64,000 nt of DNA from Pseudothioclava arenosa (GCF_002358085.1 NZ_NTJD01000001.1:186001-250000); one strand, 5' to 3'. Counted from the first letter of the stretch, positions 8,914 through 18,252 are shown. The notes: a model not told the origin generated them from the letters alone. Made by a program: numbers and translations.

Positions 8914-9870
8914 TCAGGCAAGCGCGTGGCGGGACGAGGACGCATAGCGCCCGGTGACATGATGTTCGAGCTGACGCTCGACATCGCCCAGAAGCGAGGA
9001 GGCGCCGATGCGGAACAGATCGGGGCGCAGCCAGTCGCGGCCCATCTCCTCCTTCATCAGAACCTGCCAGTTTAGCGCGTCTTTCGTGGTTTTCAGCCCG
9101 CCGGCAGGCTTGAAGCCAACCTTGTGGCCGGTGCGCTCGCCATAATCGCGCAGCGCGCGCACCATCACCAGCGACACAGGCAGCGTGGCATTGACCGATT
9201 CCTTGCCGGTCGAGGTCTTGATGAAATCGGCGCCCGCCTGCATCGCCACCATCGAAGCGCGATAGACATTGCTCAGCGTCTGCAGGTCGCCGGTGGCGAG
9301 GATCGCCTTGAGATGCGCCGGCCCGCAGGCTTCGCGCATGGCGGCGATCTCGTCGTAAAGCGCGGCCCAGTCGCCGCCCAGCACGTGGGCGCGGGTGATG
9401 ACGATGTCGATTTCGTCTGCGCCCTGATCGACGGCATAGCGGATCTCGGCAAGGCGCAGGTCGAGGGGCATCAGCCCGGCGGGAAAGCCCGTCGCGACCG
9501 AGGCCACGGGAATCCCCGAGCCTTCGAGCGCGCGCACGGCAGGCGCCACCATCGTGGGATAGACGCAGACCGCGCCGGTGTGCAGCTGCTCTAACCCCAG
9601 CCCCGCCAGAATGTGATCGGCCAGCGGGCGGCGCGCCTTGGCGCAAAGCCGCGCGACGCGCGCCGGCGTGTCATCGCCCGCCAGCGTCGTCAGGTCGATG
9701 CAGCGGATCGCATTGACCAGCCAGGCCGCCTGAAAGTTCTTTTTCAGCGAGCGCCGCGCACCCAGATCGGCCGCGCGGGCCTCGGCGGCGGGCGTGTTGA
9801 TGCGGATATCCTCGAACCACTCGGGCATCAGCCCGGTGCCGGGATTGCGCGGAAAATCGGTGGCGGACAT
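8914..9870 (-). CDS. deoC: Deoxyribose-phosphate aldolase
   Basis: 318 residues from the ATG at 9870 (MSATDFPRN), preceded by GAGGGGCG. It cleaves 2-deoxyribose 5-phosphate into glyceraldehyde 3-phosphate and acetaldehyde in deoxynucleoside catabolism. Both family lysine motifs are visible: FIKTSTGK, holding the Schiff-base lysine, and VGFKPAGG, holding the second catalytic lysine. The protein is longer than the 259-residue E. coli enzyme, by an N-terminal extension of the kind seen in class II forms. It is first in an operon with the aldehyde dehydrogenase. Confidence 0.93.
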   Translation of the reverse strand: MSATDFPRNPGTGLMPEWFEDIRINTPAAEARAADLGARRSLKKNFQAAWLVNAIRCIDLTTLAGDDTPARVARLCAKARRPLADHILAGLGLEQLHTGAVCVYPTMVAPAVRALEGSGIPVASVATGFPAGLMPLDLRLAEIRYAVDQGADEIDIVITRAHVLGGDWAALYDEIAAMREACGPAHLKAILATGDLQTLSNVYRASMVAMQAGADFIKTSTGKESVNATLPVSLVMVRALRDYGERTGHKVGFKPAGGLKTTKDALNWQVLMKEEMGRDWLRPDLFRIGASSLLGDVERQLEHHVTGRYASSSRHALA

Positions 9871-9960
9871 CGCCCCTCCTCGAACGGCAGGGCCCGGGAT
9901 CGGGCAGGCCTGCGGGTGATCGGCAAAGGCTAACCCGGCCCGCGACACGCTTCAACGCGC

Positions 9961-9992
9961 AAAAGAAAAACCCCGCGGCAAGCGCGGGGTTT
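9961..9992 (-). terminator. Terminator after grxD
   Basis: On the minus strand the stem AAACCCCGC / GCGGGGTTT is followed by a T-rich tail (TTTTTCTTTT). It lies 23 bases past the grxD stop and ends the purL-bolA-grxD run. Confidence 0.85.
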
Positions 9993-10014
9993 CGGGATGC
10001 TGTGCCGTGAAGGC

Positions 10015-10374
10015 TTAGCTGTTGGCGGCGCGGATGCGCTCGGCGGCTTCCTTGTCATAGGCAATGCCGGCGGTCTCAAAAAGTGTGTCCAGCTCGCCCG
10101 AGAGGGTCATCTCGGTGACGATATCGCAGCCGCCGATGAACTCGCCCTTGACGTAGAGCTGCGGGATCGTCGGCCAATCCGAGTAATCCTTGATGCCCTG
10201 ACGGATCTCGGCATCGGCGAGGACGTTCACATCCTTGAAGCCGACGCCCATGTAGTTCAGCACGCCTGCGACGCGGCTCGAGAACCCGCATTGCGGCATT
10301 TCCTTCGTGCCCTTCATGTAGAGGACGACGTCATTGCCTTCGATGTCTGCCTTGATCTGATCGAGTGCGGTCAT
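10015..10374 (-). CDS. grxD: Monothiol glutaredoxin, Grx4 family
   Basis: 119 residues with the monothiol active site CGFS (Cys29) and the glutathione-binding WPTIPQ and GGCDI motifs. Grx4 proteins bind a bridging [2Fe-2S] cluster and act with BolA proteins in iron-sulfur delivery and iron sensing. The adjacent upstream gene encodes a BolA protein, which fits this partnership. The Met start at 10374 gives the normal family length. Confidence 0.95.
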   Translation of the reverse strand: MTALDQIKADIEGNDVVLYMKGTKEMPQCGFSSRVAGVLNYMGVGFKDVNVLADAEIRQGIKDYSDWPTIPQLYVKGEFIGGCDIVTEMTLSGELDTLFETAGIAYDKEAAERIRAANS

Positions 10375-10456
10375 GGGGAGGTTCCTTCGTGTTCGCGCGT
10401 TTCGCCACCCGCAGATGGCATGAAATTCAGGACGAGGACTTGACCGAAGTCAGGGC

Positions 10457-10699
10457 CTATTCGGGGGCCTTGGTGGTCAGCGCCAGCGCATGAAGCGGAG
10501 CGTTCGAGCCGTCCATCGCGCCTTTCAGCGCGGCAAAGACCATGCGCTGCTGCTGCACGCGGTTCTTGCCGCGGAAGCTTTCGTCAATCACTTCGGCCGC
10601 CCAGTGGTTCCCGTCACCGGCCATGTCGGTGATGGTGATCTGCGCATCGGGGAACTCCGCGCGGATCAGGGCTTCGATATCCTCGGCTACCATCGGCAT
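10457..10699 (-). CDS. bolA: BolA family protein
   Basis: 80 residues from the ATG at 10699, with AGGAGA at a good distance upstream; an alternative ATG at 10693 would give 78. The BolA fold signature is present: GDGNHWAAEVIDESF, and a C-terminal HALALTTKAP. BolA partners monothiol glutaredoxins through a [2Fe-2S] cluster. It lies between purL and grxD on the same strand. Without structural data I cannot separate BolA, IbaG and BolA3-type subfamilies. Confidence 0.88.
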   Translation of the reverse strand: MPMVAEDIEALIRAEFPDAQITITDMAGDGNHWAAEVIDESFRGKNRVQQQRMVFAALKGAMDGSNAPLHALALTTKAPE

Positions 10700-10827
10700 G
10701 GGCGTCTCCTCTTCCTTTGGGGGAAATCTAGGCCGCGCACGCGAGGGCTGCAAGGGGCGTCGCGGCACGACTTTCAGTTGCGAAAGGTCGCAGGGGAGCG
10801 GGGGCCGGGGCCCCCGCGCGCCAAGTC

Positions 10828-12990
10828 TCAGCCGCCGATCGCGTCGGCGAAGGCGGTGCGATAGAGTTTCGACAGCTCGGCCATCGGTGCCGAAGCCGCG
10901 CCGAAGGTCACGGCGTCACCGCCGAAGGTGCCCACACGGTCGATCGGAACGCCGGCCGCGCGCGCAGCGGCTTCGAGCGCATCGGCGCCGTCGGCGTCGC
11001 AGGCGACGAGGTAGCGGCCCTGGTCTTCGCCGAAGAGCGTCGCGATATCGCCCGCATCGAGTTGCAGGCCCAGACCCGCGCCTTCGGCCATTTCAAAGGC
11101 CGCCAGTGCCAGCCCTCCATCGGCGAGGTCGGTCGCGGCCTTCACCAGCTTGCCATTGGCGCGCAGGAAGGTGCCGTGCTTGAGTTCGTCTTCGAGGTCC
11201 ACCGGCGGGGCATCGCCCTCTTCCAGGCCGAACGCCTCGTAGGCCAGCGCCGATTGGCCAAGATGGCCATGGGTGATGCCGATCACCAGCGCGATGTCGC
11301 CCGCCTCGGGGCGCCCGCCGATCAGGTCGTCGAGCGATTTCAGCAGGCCCACGGCGCCGATCGTCGGCGTCGGCAGGATGCCCGAGCCGTCGGTCTCGTT
11401 GTAAAGCGAGACGTTGCCCGACACGATCGGGAAGTCGAGCGCCTTGCAGGCCTCGCCGATGCCTTTGATCGCGCCGACGAACTGGCCCATGATCTCGGGC
11501 TTTTCGGGGTTGCCGAAGTTCAGGTTGTCGGTGGTGGCCAGCGGCAGCGCGCCCACGGCGCAGAGGTTGCGATAGGCCTCGGCCACGGCCTGCTTGCCGC
11601 CCTCGTAGGGGTTGGCGCGCACATAGCGCGGCGTCACGTCCGAGGTGAAGGCCACGGCCTTGTCGGTGCCATGCACGCGCACGACGCCGGCGCCAAGGCC
11701 CGGACGCACCACGGTATCGGCCATGACCTGCGTGTCATATTGCTCGAAGACCCAGTTCTTGGCGGCATAGTTCGGCGAACCGATCAGCGCTTTCAGCGCG
11801 TCGATGGCGCCGATCTCGGGCAGGGCGGTCAGCGGCGCGGCCACGGGCGTTTCCACCCAGGGGCGATCGTATTCGGGCGCCGAGGAGGACAGCTTCGACA
11901 GCGGCAGATCCGCCTTCACGTCATTGCCATGCAGGATCAGGAAGCGGTCTTCGGCGATGGTCTCGCCGACGATGGCGAAGTCGAGATCCCATTTCTCGAA
12001 GATGGCGCGGGCCTCGGCCTCTTTCTCGGGCTTGAGCACCATGAGCATCCGCTCCTGGCTTTCCGAGAGCATCATCTCGTAGGCGGTCATCATGGCTTCG
12101 CGCTGCGGCACGTTATCGAGCTGCAGCTTGATCCCAAGCCCGCCCTTGTCGCCCATTTCCACGGCCGAGCAGGTCAGACCCGCCGCGCCCATGTCCTGGA
12201 TCGAGATCACGGCGTCGGTCTGCATCAGCTCCATGCAGGCTTCCATCAGGGTTTTCTCGACGAAGGGGTCGCCGACTTGCACGGTCGGGCGTTTTTCCTC
12301 AATCGTGTCGTCGAATTCGGCCGAGGCCATGGTGGCGCCGCCGACGCCGTCACGGCCGGTCTTGGCGCCGAGGTAGACCACCGGCATGCCGACGCCCGAG
12401 GCGGCGCAGTAGAAGATGTTGTCGGTCCGCGCGAGGCCCGCCGCAAAGGCGTTCACAAGGCAGTTGCCGTTGTAGGATTTGTGGAAACGGACTTCGCCGC
12501 CGACGTTCGGCACACCAAAGCAGTTGCCATAGCTGCCCACGCCCTCGACCACGCCCTTGACCAGATGCGGAGTTTTCGGGTGCGAGGGCAGGCCGAACGA
12601 CAGGCTGTCCATCGCCGCGATCGGGCGCGCGCCCATGGTGAATACGTCGCGCAGGATGCCGCCCACGCCCGTCGCCGCGCCCTGATGGGGCTCGATGTAG
12701 GAGGGGTGGTTGTGGCTTTCCATCTTGAAGACGACCGCGTCGCCATCGCCGATATCCACGATGCCCGCATTCTCGCCCGGGCCGCAGATCACCTGCTCGC
12801 CGGTGGTATGCAGCGTGCGCAACCATTTCTTGGAGGATTTATAGGAGCAATGCTCGTTCCACATCGCCGAGAAGATGCCCAGTTCGGTGAACGAGGGCTC
12901 GCGGCCGATGATTTCGAGGATGCGCTCGTATTCGTCGGGCTTGAGCCCGTGGGCGGCAACGAGGTCGGGCGTGATTTGCGGCTCGTCCAT
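10828..12990 (-). CDS. purL: Phosphoribosylformylglycinamidine synthase subunit II
   Basis: 720 residues, the usual length of the small-type PurL that works with PurS and PurQ. It uses ATP and ammonia channelled from PurQ to convert FGAR to FGAM in purine synthesis. Motifs seen: [16 protein letters not shown] near residue 45, [17 protein letters not shown], and the ATP-binding [20 protein letters not shown] region. The start is clear (MDEPQIT, preceded by GGAGG). purS and purQ are not in the window. Confidence 0.96.
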   Translation of the reverse strand: MDEPQITPDLVAAHGLKPDEYERILEIIGREPSFTELGIFSAMWNEHCSYKSSKKWLRTLHTTGEQVICGPGENAGIVDIGDGDAVVFKMESHNHPSYIEPHQGAATGVGGILRDVFTMGARPIAAMDSLSFGLPSHPKTPHLVKGVVEGVGSYGNCFGVPNVGGEVRFHKSYNGNCLVNAFAAGLARTDNIFYCAASGVGMPVVYLGAKTGRDGVGGATMASAEFDDTIEEKRPTVQVGDPFVEKTLMEACMELMQTDAVISIQDMGAAGLTCSAVEMGDKGGLGIKLQLDNVPQREAMMTAYEMMLSESQERMLMVLKPEKEAEARAIFEKWDLDFAIVGETIAEDRFLILHGNDVKADLPLSKLSSSAPEYDRPWVETPVAAPLTALPEIGAIDALKALIGSPNYAAKNWVFEQYDTQVMADTVVRPGLGAGVVRVHGTDKAVAFTSDVTPRYVRANPYEGGKQAVAEAYRNLCAVGALPLATTDNLNFGNPEKPEIMGQFVGAIKGIGEACKALDFPIVSGNVSLYNETDGSGILPTPTIGAVGLLKSLDDLIGGRPEAGDIALVIGITHGHLGQSALAYEAFGLEEGDAPPVDLEDELKHGTFLRANGKLVKAATDLADGGLALAAFEMAEGAGLGLQLDAGDIATLFGEDQGRYLVACDADGADALEAAARAAGVPIDRVGTFGGDAVTFGAASAPMAELSKLYRTAFADAIGG

Positions 12991-13175
12991 GACATCCTCC
13001 GGAAGCGCGGGTTTTGCGCTCTCTTAGGCCATGACGGGCAAGGGGGGAAGGGGTGGAGGGCCTCGCAGATGCGGTTTTCCCCCGGTTTTTCAGGGCGGGA
13101 GCCGCTTGCAACTGCGCCCTGCGAGCTGATCGGCCCAGAATCAGGGGGCAAATGCGCGCGATCCTAGCCGCGGGC

Positions 13176-13202
13176 AAAAAAAAGGCCGAGCAAAGCTCGG
13201 CC
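13176..13202 (-). terminator. Strong minus-strand terminator in the purL-LysR gap
   Basis: The perfect 8-bp stem GGCCGAGC / GCTCGGCC has a three-base loop and is followed on the minus strand by eight T residues. It could end the LysR transcript with a 155-base tail, or end a small RNA. Confidence 0.85.
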
Positions 13203-13256
13203 AAAGTCCAACAGGGAGGTAGAAATGATGAGAGTTTCCTCTGATCATCATCTCTG
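13176..13256 (-). ncRNA. Candidate small RNA of about 80 nt
   Basis: Reading the minus strand from about 13256: a hairpin (ATGATGATCAGAG, loop GAAA, CTCTCATCAT) is followed by an unpaired pyrimidine-rich stretch (TTTCTACCTCCCT) that could pair with ribosome-binding sites, then the GC-rich terminator with eight T residues. A sigma-70-like promoter lies at the right distance upstream. The layout (stem, anti-Shine-Dalgarno stretch, terminator) is typical of trans-acting bacterial small RNAs. An alternative is a 3' untranslated part of the LysR mRNA. Confidence 0.45.
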
Positions 13257-13262
13257 ACGCCG

Positions 13263-13291
13263 CATTTATGGGCAGGTTGTGAATCGATCAA
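13263..13291 (-). promoter_or_regulatory. Putative promoter of the small RNA
   Basis: On the minus strand, TTGATC (13286-13291) and ATAAAT/TAAATG (13263-13269) have a 16-17 base spacer, giving a start near 13256. Confidence 0.4.
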
Positions 13292-13356
13292 GAAGATTCA
13301 TGCCGCAGGTGCAGCATGACCGATATGCGCTGAGGACATGGCTTGCCGCGCCGGGG

Positions 13357-14265
13357 TTACTCGGGGGCGGTTTCGCCCATCTGCTGGCGGCGATAGATCA
13401 GAATCTGTTCCTGGATGAAATCGCGGAAGGCGGTGACGCGCCGCGACGAGCGAAGTTCCTCGGGATAGGCGAGGAACACCGGCACTTCGCCAGATTCGAT
13501 CTCGGGCAGGACGCGCTCGATGCCGGGGTGATCGACGGTCAGATAGTCGGGCAGGATGCCGATGCCGAGATGGTTCAGTACACCTTGCAGCACGCCGAAA
13601 TAGTTGTTCACCGTCAGCGTCGAGGGCAGGTCATGGGCCATCGCCTGCTGTACGAGGCGCGCGCCTTCGGAGACCTGAGCCGTGTCGGGGCTCTGGCAGA
13701 TCAGCCGGTGGCCGCGCAGTTCTTCGAGCGAGTTGGGGCGCCCCATCCGTTCGAGATAGCTGGGCGTCGCGTAAAAACGCATGCGGATATTCAGGAGCCG
13801 CTTGCGCACCAGGTCGGCCTGCGCGGGTTCCTTCATCCGGATCGCGACATCGGCCTCGCGCATCGGCAGGTCGAGCACACGTTCCTCCAGCATCAGGTCG
13901 ATCTTGAGGTCGGGGTAGCGCTCGTAAAGCTTGGTCAGGCGCGGCGCGAGCCAGAGCGTGCCGAAGCCGACCGTGGTCGTCACGCGCAGATGGCCATAGA
14001 CCTCTTCTTCGGAATCGCGGATGCGCGCCGCCGCGCTGTCGAGCTTTTTCGCCATCGCAGAGGTGGCATCGAACAGCAATTCGCCCTGTTCAGTCAGGAT
14101 CAGGCCGCGGGCATGGCGATGGAACAGGGTGGTTCCGAGCGCCTCTTCGAGGGCGCGGATCTGCCGGCTCACGGCGGATTGCGACAGATGGAGCGATTCC
14201 CCGGCATGGGTCAGCGAGCCCGCATCGGCCACCGCGTGGAAGATTCTGAGTTTATCCCAATCCAT
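13357..14265 (-). CDS. LysR family transcriptional regulator
   Basis: 302 residues from the ATG at 14265 (MDWDKLRIFHAVAD). The N-terminal winged helix-turn-helix (SLTHAGESLHLSQSAVSRQIRA shows the family pattern) is followed by a LysR substrate-binding domain from about residue 90. The upstream frame is open but lacks LysR sequence, so the longer start is rejected. The divergent neighbour is murI, 306 bases away. The ligand and target genes cannot be read from the sequence. Confidence 0.88.
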   Translation of the reverse strand: MDWDKLRIFHAVADAGSLTHAGESLHLSQSAVSRQIRALEEALGTTLFHRHARGLILTEQGELLFDATSAMAKKLDSAAARIRDSEEEVYGHLRVTTTVGFGTLWLAPRLTKLYERYPDLKIDLMLEERVLDLPMREADVAIRMKEPAQADLVRKRLLNIRMRFYATPSYLERMGRPNSLEELRGHRLICQSPDTAQVSEGARLVQQAMAHDLPSTLTVNNYFGVLQGVLNHLGIGILPDYLTVDHPGIERVLPEIESGEVPVFLAYPEELRSSRRVTAFRDFIQEQILIYRRQQMGETAPE

Positions 14266-14571
14266 CGGCTTTATCCTGTTGGCGGCATTACGGTGCAAAG
14301 CCGTGGAACCGGCAAGTGCTTTATCGTTAACAGTAGCCCTTAACAAACCACTTTCGGTGAAAATTCAGTGACGCTGCGTCAGGGATGGGACGGTTCCGCA
14401 CCCTAAAACGCGCCTTCGATGCGTTTTTCCGGTATCTGCCTGTTCACGCGCCGCTTTTTGATCGCCAAGCTGGCGGTTGAGAAAATTCGGCCCTTTGTTT
14501 CGTTGCGCAAGCGGCGTATGACGGGCGTCACCCCGCGCGAATTGCGGGATCGGCGATCGGAGGAGCAGGCG
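14266..14571. other. Divergent intergenic region between LysR gene and murI
   Basis: 306 bases holding the promoters of two divergent genes. A TTAA-N9-TTAA pair lies at 14327-14343; the spacing is two bases too wide for a CtrA site. A plus-strand frame starting at 14419 joins murI, but its sequence is not racemase-like. A GGAGGAG ribosome site precedes murI. I see no gene here. Confidence 0.5.
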
Positions 14572-15384
14572 ATGGCGGTAGGCGTTTTTGACTCGGGGCT
14601 GGGTGGCTTGACCGTGTTTGACGCCGTGTCCAAGCGGTTGCCCGACGTGCCTTTCGTCTATTTCGCCGATAGCGCGCATGCGCCCTATGGCGTGCGTACC
14701 TCGGACGATATCTTCAACCTGACCTGCGCCGCGGTGGAGCGGCTGTGGGAGGAGGGCTGCGATCTGGTGATCCTGGCCTGCAACACGGCCTCGGCGGCGG
14801 CGCTGAAGCGGATGCAGGAAACCTGGCTGCCGAAAGACAAGCGTGTGCTGGGCGTCTTCGTGCCGATGATCGAGGCGCTGACCGAGCGCAAATGGGGCGA
14901 CAACAGCCCGCCGCGCGAGGTCGAGGTGAAACATGTGGCGCTGTTCGCTACGCCCGCCACCGTTGCAAGCCGCGCGTTTCAACGCGAGCTGGCCTTCCGC
15001 GCGATCGGCGTCGATGTCGAGGCGCAGCCTTGTGGCGGCGTGGTCGATGCAATCGAGGCGGGCGATGACATTCTGGCCGAGGCTCTGGTGAAATCCCATG
15101 TCGACGCGCTCAAGCGCCGCATGCCCGAGCCCGAGGCGGCGATTTTGGGCTGCACCCATTATCCGCTGATGCAGGAAACCTTCCAGGAGGCGCTGGGCGC
15201 CCATGTCAAGGTTTACAGCCAGGCCAATCTGGTCGCCGAGGCGCTTGATGACTATCTCAAGCGTCACCCCGAGATGATCGGGCCTGGCACCGAACGCAAA
15301 TTCCTGACCACCGGCGACCCGGCCAAGGTCTCGAACCACGCGACGCGCTTCCTGCGTCGCAAGGTCGAGTTCCAGCAAGCCTGA
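14572..15384 (+). CDS. murI: Glutamate racemase
   Basis: 270 residues from the ATG at 14572, preceded by GGAGGAGCAGGCG. It makes D-glutamate for peptidoglycan. The two catalytic cysteines are visible in LACNTASA (Cys70) and LGCTHYPL (Cys194), together with the N-terminal [12 protein letters not shown] signature. Length is normal. The next gene, argC, starts 24 bases on, so both may share one transcript. Confidence 0.95.
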   Translation: MAVGVFDSGLGGLTVFDAVSKRLPDVPFVYFADSAHAPYGVRTSDDIFNLTCAAVERLWEEGCDLVILACNTASAAALKRMQETWLPKDKRVLGVFVPMIEALTERKWGDNSPPREVEVKHVALFATPATVASRAFQRELAFRAIGVDVEAQPCGGVVDAIEAGDDILAEALVKSHVDALKRRMPEPEAAILGCTHYPLMQETFQEALGAHVKVYSQANLVAEALDDYLKRHPEMIGPGTERKFLTTGDPAKVSNHATRFLRRKVEFQQA

Positions 15385-15408
15385 CACGCCGTCTTTTCGG
15401 AGAATGTC

Positions 15409-16437
15409 ATGACCAAGAAAATCGCAATTCTGGGCGCGTCGGGCTACACCGGCGCGGAACTGGCCCGGATCATCGCCACCCATCCGGGTATGGAGATCGT
15501 CGCGCTGTCGGGCGACCGCAAGGCGGGGCAGGCGATGGGCGATGTGTTCCCGCATCTGCGCCATCTCGGCCTGCCGGACCTGCAGAAGATCGAGGAGATC
15601 GACTTCTCGAACGTGGATCTGGCCTTTTGCGCGCTGCCCCACGCGACCTCGCAGGCGGTGATCGCGGAACTGCCGCGCGATCTGAAGATCGTCGATCTTT
15701 CGGCCGACTTCCGTCTGCGCGACCCGGCGGCTTACGAAAAATGGTACGGCAAGCCGCATTCGGCGCTCGAGATTCAGAAAGAGGCCGTCTACGGCCTGAC
15801 CGAATTCTACCGCGATGAGATTCGCGGCGCGCGGCTGGTTGCGGGCACGGGCTGCAACGCGGCGGCGGGCCAATATGCGATCCGGCCGCTGATCGAGGCG
15901 GGCGTGATCGACTTTGACGAGATTGTGATCGACCTCAAGGCGGGCGTCTCGGGCGCGGGCCGTAGCCTCAAGGAGAACCTGCTGCACGCCGAGCTGTCGG
16001 GTGGCACGCATCCCTATTCGGCGGGCGGCGCGCATCGCCACCTTGGCGAATTTGATCAGGAATTCAGTCTCTTGGCTGGTCGCGACGTGCGCGTGCAGTT
16101 CACGCCGCACCTGATGCCCTTCAACCGTGGCATCCTCGCCACGGTCTATGTGCGTGGCGAACCGGCGCAGATCCACGCCGCGCTGACCGCGCGTTACGCC
16201 GACGAGACCTTCCTCGAGGTGCTACCTTTCGGCGCACTCCCCTCGACACGCTCGATCGCGGGCTCCAATTTCGTCCATGTCGGCGTTATTGGCGACCGGC
16301 TGCCGGGCCGGGCGGTGGTGATCGTCGCGCTCGACAACCTGTGCAAGGGCTCCTCGGGGCAGGCGATCCAGAACGCCAACCTGATGCTTGGGCTCGAGGA
16401 AACCGAAGGGCTGATGCTGGCGCCGGTCTTCCCTTGA
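15409..16437 (+). CDS. argC: N-acetyl-gamma-glutamyl-phosphate reductase
   Basis: 342 residues. It reduces N-acetylglutamyl phosphate with NADPH in arginine synthesis. The N-terminal nucleotide-binding [10 protein letters not shown] and the catalytic cysteine in AGTGCNAAA (Cys149) are present. Length fits the long (type 1) ArgC. The ATG follows GGAGAATGTC. No other arg gene is nearby, as is usual in alphaproteobacteria with scattered arg genes. Confidence 0.96.
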   Translation: MTKKIAILGASGYTGAELARIIATHPGMEIVALSGDRKAGQAMGDVFPHLRHLGLPDLQKIEEIDFSNVDLAFCALPHATSQAVIAELPRDLKIVDLSADFRLRDPAAYEKWYGKPHSALEIQKEAVYGLTEFYRDEIRGARLVAGTGCNAAAGQYAIRPLIEAGVIDFDEIVIDLKAGVSGAGRSLKENLLHAELSGGTHPYSAGGAHRHLGEFDQEFSLLAGRDVRVQFTPHLMPFNRGILATVYVRGEPAQIHAALTARYADETFLEVLPFGALPSTRSIAGSNFVHVGVIGDRLPGRAVVIVALDNLCKGSSGQAIQNANLMLGLEETEGLMLAPVFP

Positions 16438-16501
16438 CCGAAGTCAGGGACGCCCGCGCCACAACGGGCTAGAGCAGGCCCGCTACGAGGAGGAAACGCG
16501 A

Positions 16502-16945
16502 ATGAAGAGCCTCAAGAAGAAACGCCGCATTCAGGTGCTGGCCCTGGCCGCTGTCGCGCTGGCGGTGTCTGCCGGGCTGATCGGGACGGCCTTCAAGGAC
16601 GGGATCAACTTCTTCCGCGCCCCGAGCCAGGTCTACGAAGAGCCGCCGAAGCCGGGCGAGGTGTTCCGCCTCGGCGGGCTCGTCGAAGAGGGCTCTCTGG
16701 TGCGCGGCGAGGGCGAGACCGTCACCTTCAACGTCACCGATGGCGGCGCGGTTGTTCCGGTGCGCTTTTCGGGCGTGCTGCCTGACCTCTTTGGCGAAAA
16801 CCAGGGCATGATCGGCACCGGCCAGATGGAAGGCGAGATTTTCGTCGCCGACGAGATCCTCGCCAAGCACGACGAAAGCTACATGCCGAAGGAAGTCGTC
16901 GATGCGCTGAAGGAGCAGGGCGTCTACCAGGAGCCCAACTCCTGA
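16502..16945 (+). CDS. ccmE: Cytochrome c maturation heme chaperone CcmE
   Basis: 147 residues. A cytoplasmic KKKRR stretch and one membrane anchor (residues 10-30) precede a periplasmic OB-fold domain. The heme is covalently held by His123 in LAKHDESYMP, with Tyr127 as the usual axial ligand. It passes heme from CcmC to CcmF/H. Other ccm genes are not in the window. GGAGGAAACGCG before the ATG is a strong ribosome site. Confidence 0.95.
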   Translation: MKSLKKKRRIQVLALAAVALAVSAGLIGTAFKDGINFFRAPSQVYEEPPKPGEVFRLGGLVEEGSLVRGEGETVTFNVTDGGAVVPVRFSGVLPDLFGENQGMIGTGQMEGEIFVADEILAKHDESYMPKEVVDALKEQGVYQEPNS

Positions 16946-16968
16946 CCGCACGGCGCGTTCCAGCACCG

Positions 16969-16983
16969 TTAACCTGAGTTTCA
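16969..16983 (+). promoter_or_regulatory. CtrA-like site upstream of the GTA lysis genes
   Basis: TTAA-N7-TTCA, one base off the CtrA consensus TTAA-N7-TTAA, lies 36 bases before the endolysin ATG. CtrA is known to control GTA genes in Rhodobacter capsulatus. A single near-match is weak evidence on its own. Confidence 0.4.
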
Positions 16984-16985
16984 GA

Positions 16986-17014
16986 CATTTCCCCGGGGGA
17001 GCCTTGGGGAAATG
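16986..17014 (+). promoter_or_regulatory. RNA hairpin covering the endolysin ribosome site
   Basis: The perfect 9-bp inverted repeat CATTTCCCC / GGGGAAATG encloses an 11-base loop. The right arm contains the only purine-rich ribosome site (GGGGA) in front of the ATG at 17019, so folding would hide it and limit lysis-protein synthesis. Confidence 0.5.
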
Positions 17015-17018
17015 ACAC

Positions 17019-17630
17019 ATGAAATCTGTTCAGGACATCGCCAATGAAATCGTCGCCCGCGAGGGCGGCTATGTGAACGACCCCGACGATCCGGGCGGGG
17101 CGACGAAATACGGGGTGACGCTGGCCACGATGCAGCGCCTCGGCATCGACCTCTCGGGCGACGGCAAGGTCACCGACTGGGACCTGCGGCTCTTGAATCG
17201 CGAAAGAGCCGCCGAAATCTTTGTCACGCATTACTACGAGCGCCCGCGCATCGCCGAACTGCCCGAGGCGATCCGGCCCTCGGTCTTCGACATGTATGTG
17301 AACGCGGGCGCCAATGCGGTGGTGATCCTGCAGCGTCTGCTCAATCGCATGGGCCATGGCGTCACCGTCGATGGCGCGATCGGCCCCGAGACGATCGAAG
17401 CCGCGCGTGCGGCCTTCGCCGAGGCGCCCGCGCATTTCGCCGATGCCTACGGGATCGCGCGGCGCAACTATTACTACGCGCTCGCCGATGCCCGCCCCGC
17501 CAGCCGCAAATTCGCGCGCACCCGCGCGGGCAGCAAGGGCGGTTGGATCCGTCGCGCCGAAGAGTTCATCTCGCCGCGCTTCCACCTCAGCGACGCGCAG
17601 CACCGCGAGAGGGTCTCGGCATGGGGCTGA
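17019..17630 (+). CDS. GTA-type endolysin, glycoside hydrolase family 108
   Basis: 203 residues. The N-terminal domain has the GH108 catalytic pattern AREGGYVNDPDDPGGATKYG with Glu15 as the likely acid, followed by a predicted peptidoglycan-binding domain (GPETIEAARAAF). No signal peptide, so release would depend on the holin encoded next, whose start overlaps this stop by ten bases. In R. capsulatus an equivalent endolysin-holin pair (rcc00555-rcc00556), away from the main gene-transfer-agent cluster, lyses producing cells. No phage structural genes are near, which favours the GTA reading over a prophage remnant. Confidence 0.85.
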   Translation: MKSVQDIANEIVAREGGYVNDPDDPGGATKYGVTLATMQRLGIDLSGDGKVTDWDLRLLNRERAAEIFVTHYYERPRIAELPEAIRPSVFDMYVNAGANAVVILQRLLNRMGHGVTVDGAIGPETIEAARAAFAEAPAHFADAYGIARRNYYYALADARPASRKFARTRAGSKGGWIRRAEEFISPRFHLSDAQHRERVSAWG

Positions 17631-18106
17631 TCGGCAAGATCTTTGGCACTGCAGCGAGCACCAGCGCGCTCGGCCAGGCCGCGACCGGCGTGGCCGAGGT
17701 GTTCATCCCGAATGCCACGAAAAAGATGGAGGCCGCGCATCAGGCCTATATCGCCGCGATGGAGGAACATGGTGCCGAGTTCGAATACGTCCGCCCCGGG
17801 GTCTTCGATCGCTTCGTGAACGGGCTGAACCGCCTGCCGCGCCCCTTCCTCGCCTTCGGCACGCTCGGGCTCTTCGTCTATGCGATGATCGACCCGATCG
17901 GTTTCGCGCGCCGGATGGTGGGCCTCAATTACGTTCCCGAGCCACTCTGGTGGCTCCTCGGCGCGATCGTCGGCTTCTACTTCGGCGCGCGCGAGGCGCA
18001 TTATTTCCGCACCCGCGCGATCGTCACGCCCCCGGCCGAGACCCTGCCCGAAGAAACCAACCCCGCACTCGAGGAATGGCAAGCCTCGACAAAGTCCCTG
18101 CAATGA
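17621..18106 (+). CDS. GTA-type holin (3TM family)
   Basis: 161 residues from the ATG at 17621, inside the end of the endolysin gene. An amphipathic N-terminal region (residues 1-60) precedes hydrophobic segments near 78-95 and 107-122; the conserved LPRPFLAFGTLGLFVYAMIDP pattern belongs to the GTA holin family. It would form membrane lesions that let the endolysin reach the wall. The ten-base overlap suggests coupled translation. A terminator follows at 18164. Confidence 0.82.
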   Translation: MGLIGKIFGTAASTSALGQAATGVAEVFIPNATKKMEAAHQAYIAAMEEHGAEFEYVRPGVFDRFVNGLNRLPRPFLAFGTLGLFVYAMIDPIGFARRMVGLNYVPEPLWWLLGAIVGFYFGAREAHYFRTRAIVTPPAETLPEETNPALEEWQASTKSLQ

Positions 18107-18163
18107 CCGGAATGCCGCCCCGGGCGGCAGATGTGGAATTTGCGTATTTGCACCAAGAAGAAA

Positions 18164-18196
18164 CAGGGGGGCTCGCTCGGCCCCCTGCTTTCATTT
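18164..18196 (+). terminator. Terminator after the holin gene
   Basis: The stem CAGGGGG / CCCCCTG has a ten-base loop and is followed by the T-rich TTTCATTTT. It sits 57 bases after the holin stop. Confidence 0.6.
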
Positions 18197-18252
18197 TGCC
18201 TGAAATATCCTGGGGGTGAATGGCCGCGAGGCCAGAGGGGGCAGCGCCCCCT
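18196..18252 (-). repeat. REP-like palindromic element
   Basis: On the minus strand a GGGGGCGCTGCCCCC palindrome is followed by CCCCAGGATATTTCAGG and an A-rich tail, the same layout as at 1039. It lies just beyond the metG stop, between convergent genes. Confidence 0.5.

Larger units (their letters stand above)
12991..13356. other. Intergenic region upstream of purL, with a candidate small RNA
   Basis: This 366-base gap holds the purL leader near 13000 and, on the minus strand, a promoter-like sequence, a structured transcript and a terminator (13176-13291), annotated separately. A plus-strand frame of ten codons starts at 13224 behind a GGGAGG sequence, but the orientation of the terminator argues for a minus-strand RNA. 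Confidence 0.6.

Noticed and set aside
13224-13256. Ten-codon leader peptide on the plus strand
   Set aside because: It has a GGGAGG site, but no plus-strand gene follows in operon distance and the adjacent terminator points the other way.
14327-14343. TTAA-N9-TTAA pair before murI as a CtrA site
   Set aside because: The spacer is nine bases, not the seven that CtrA requires.
17019-18106. Endolysin and holin as a prophage remnant
   Set aside because: No capsid, tail, integrase or repressor genes are near, and the pair matches the known separate GTA lysis locus.
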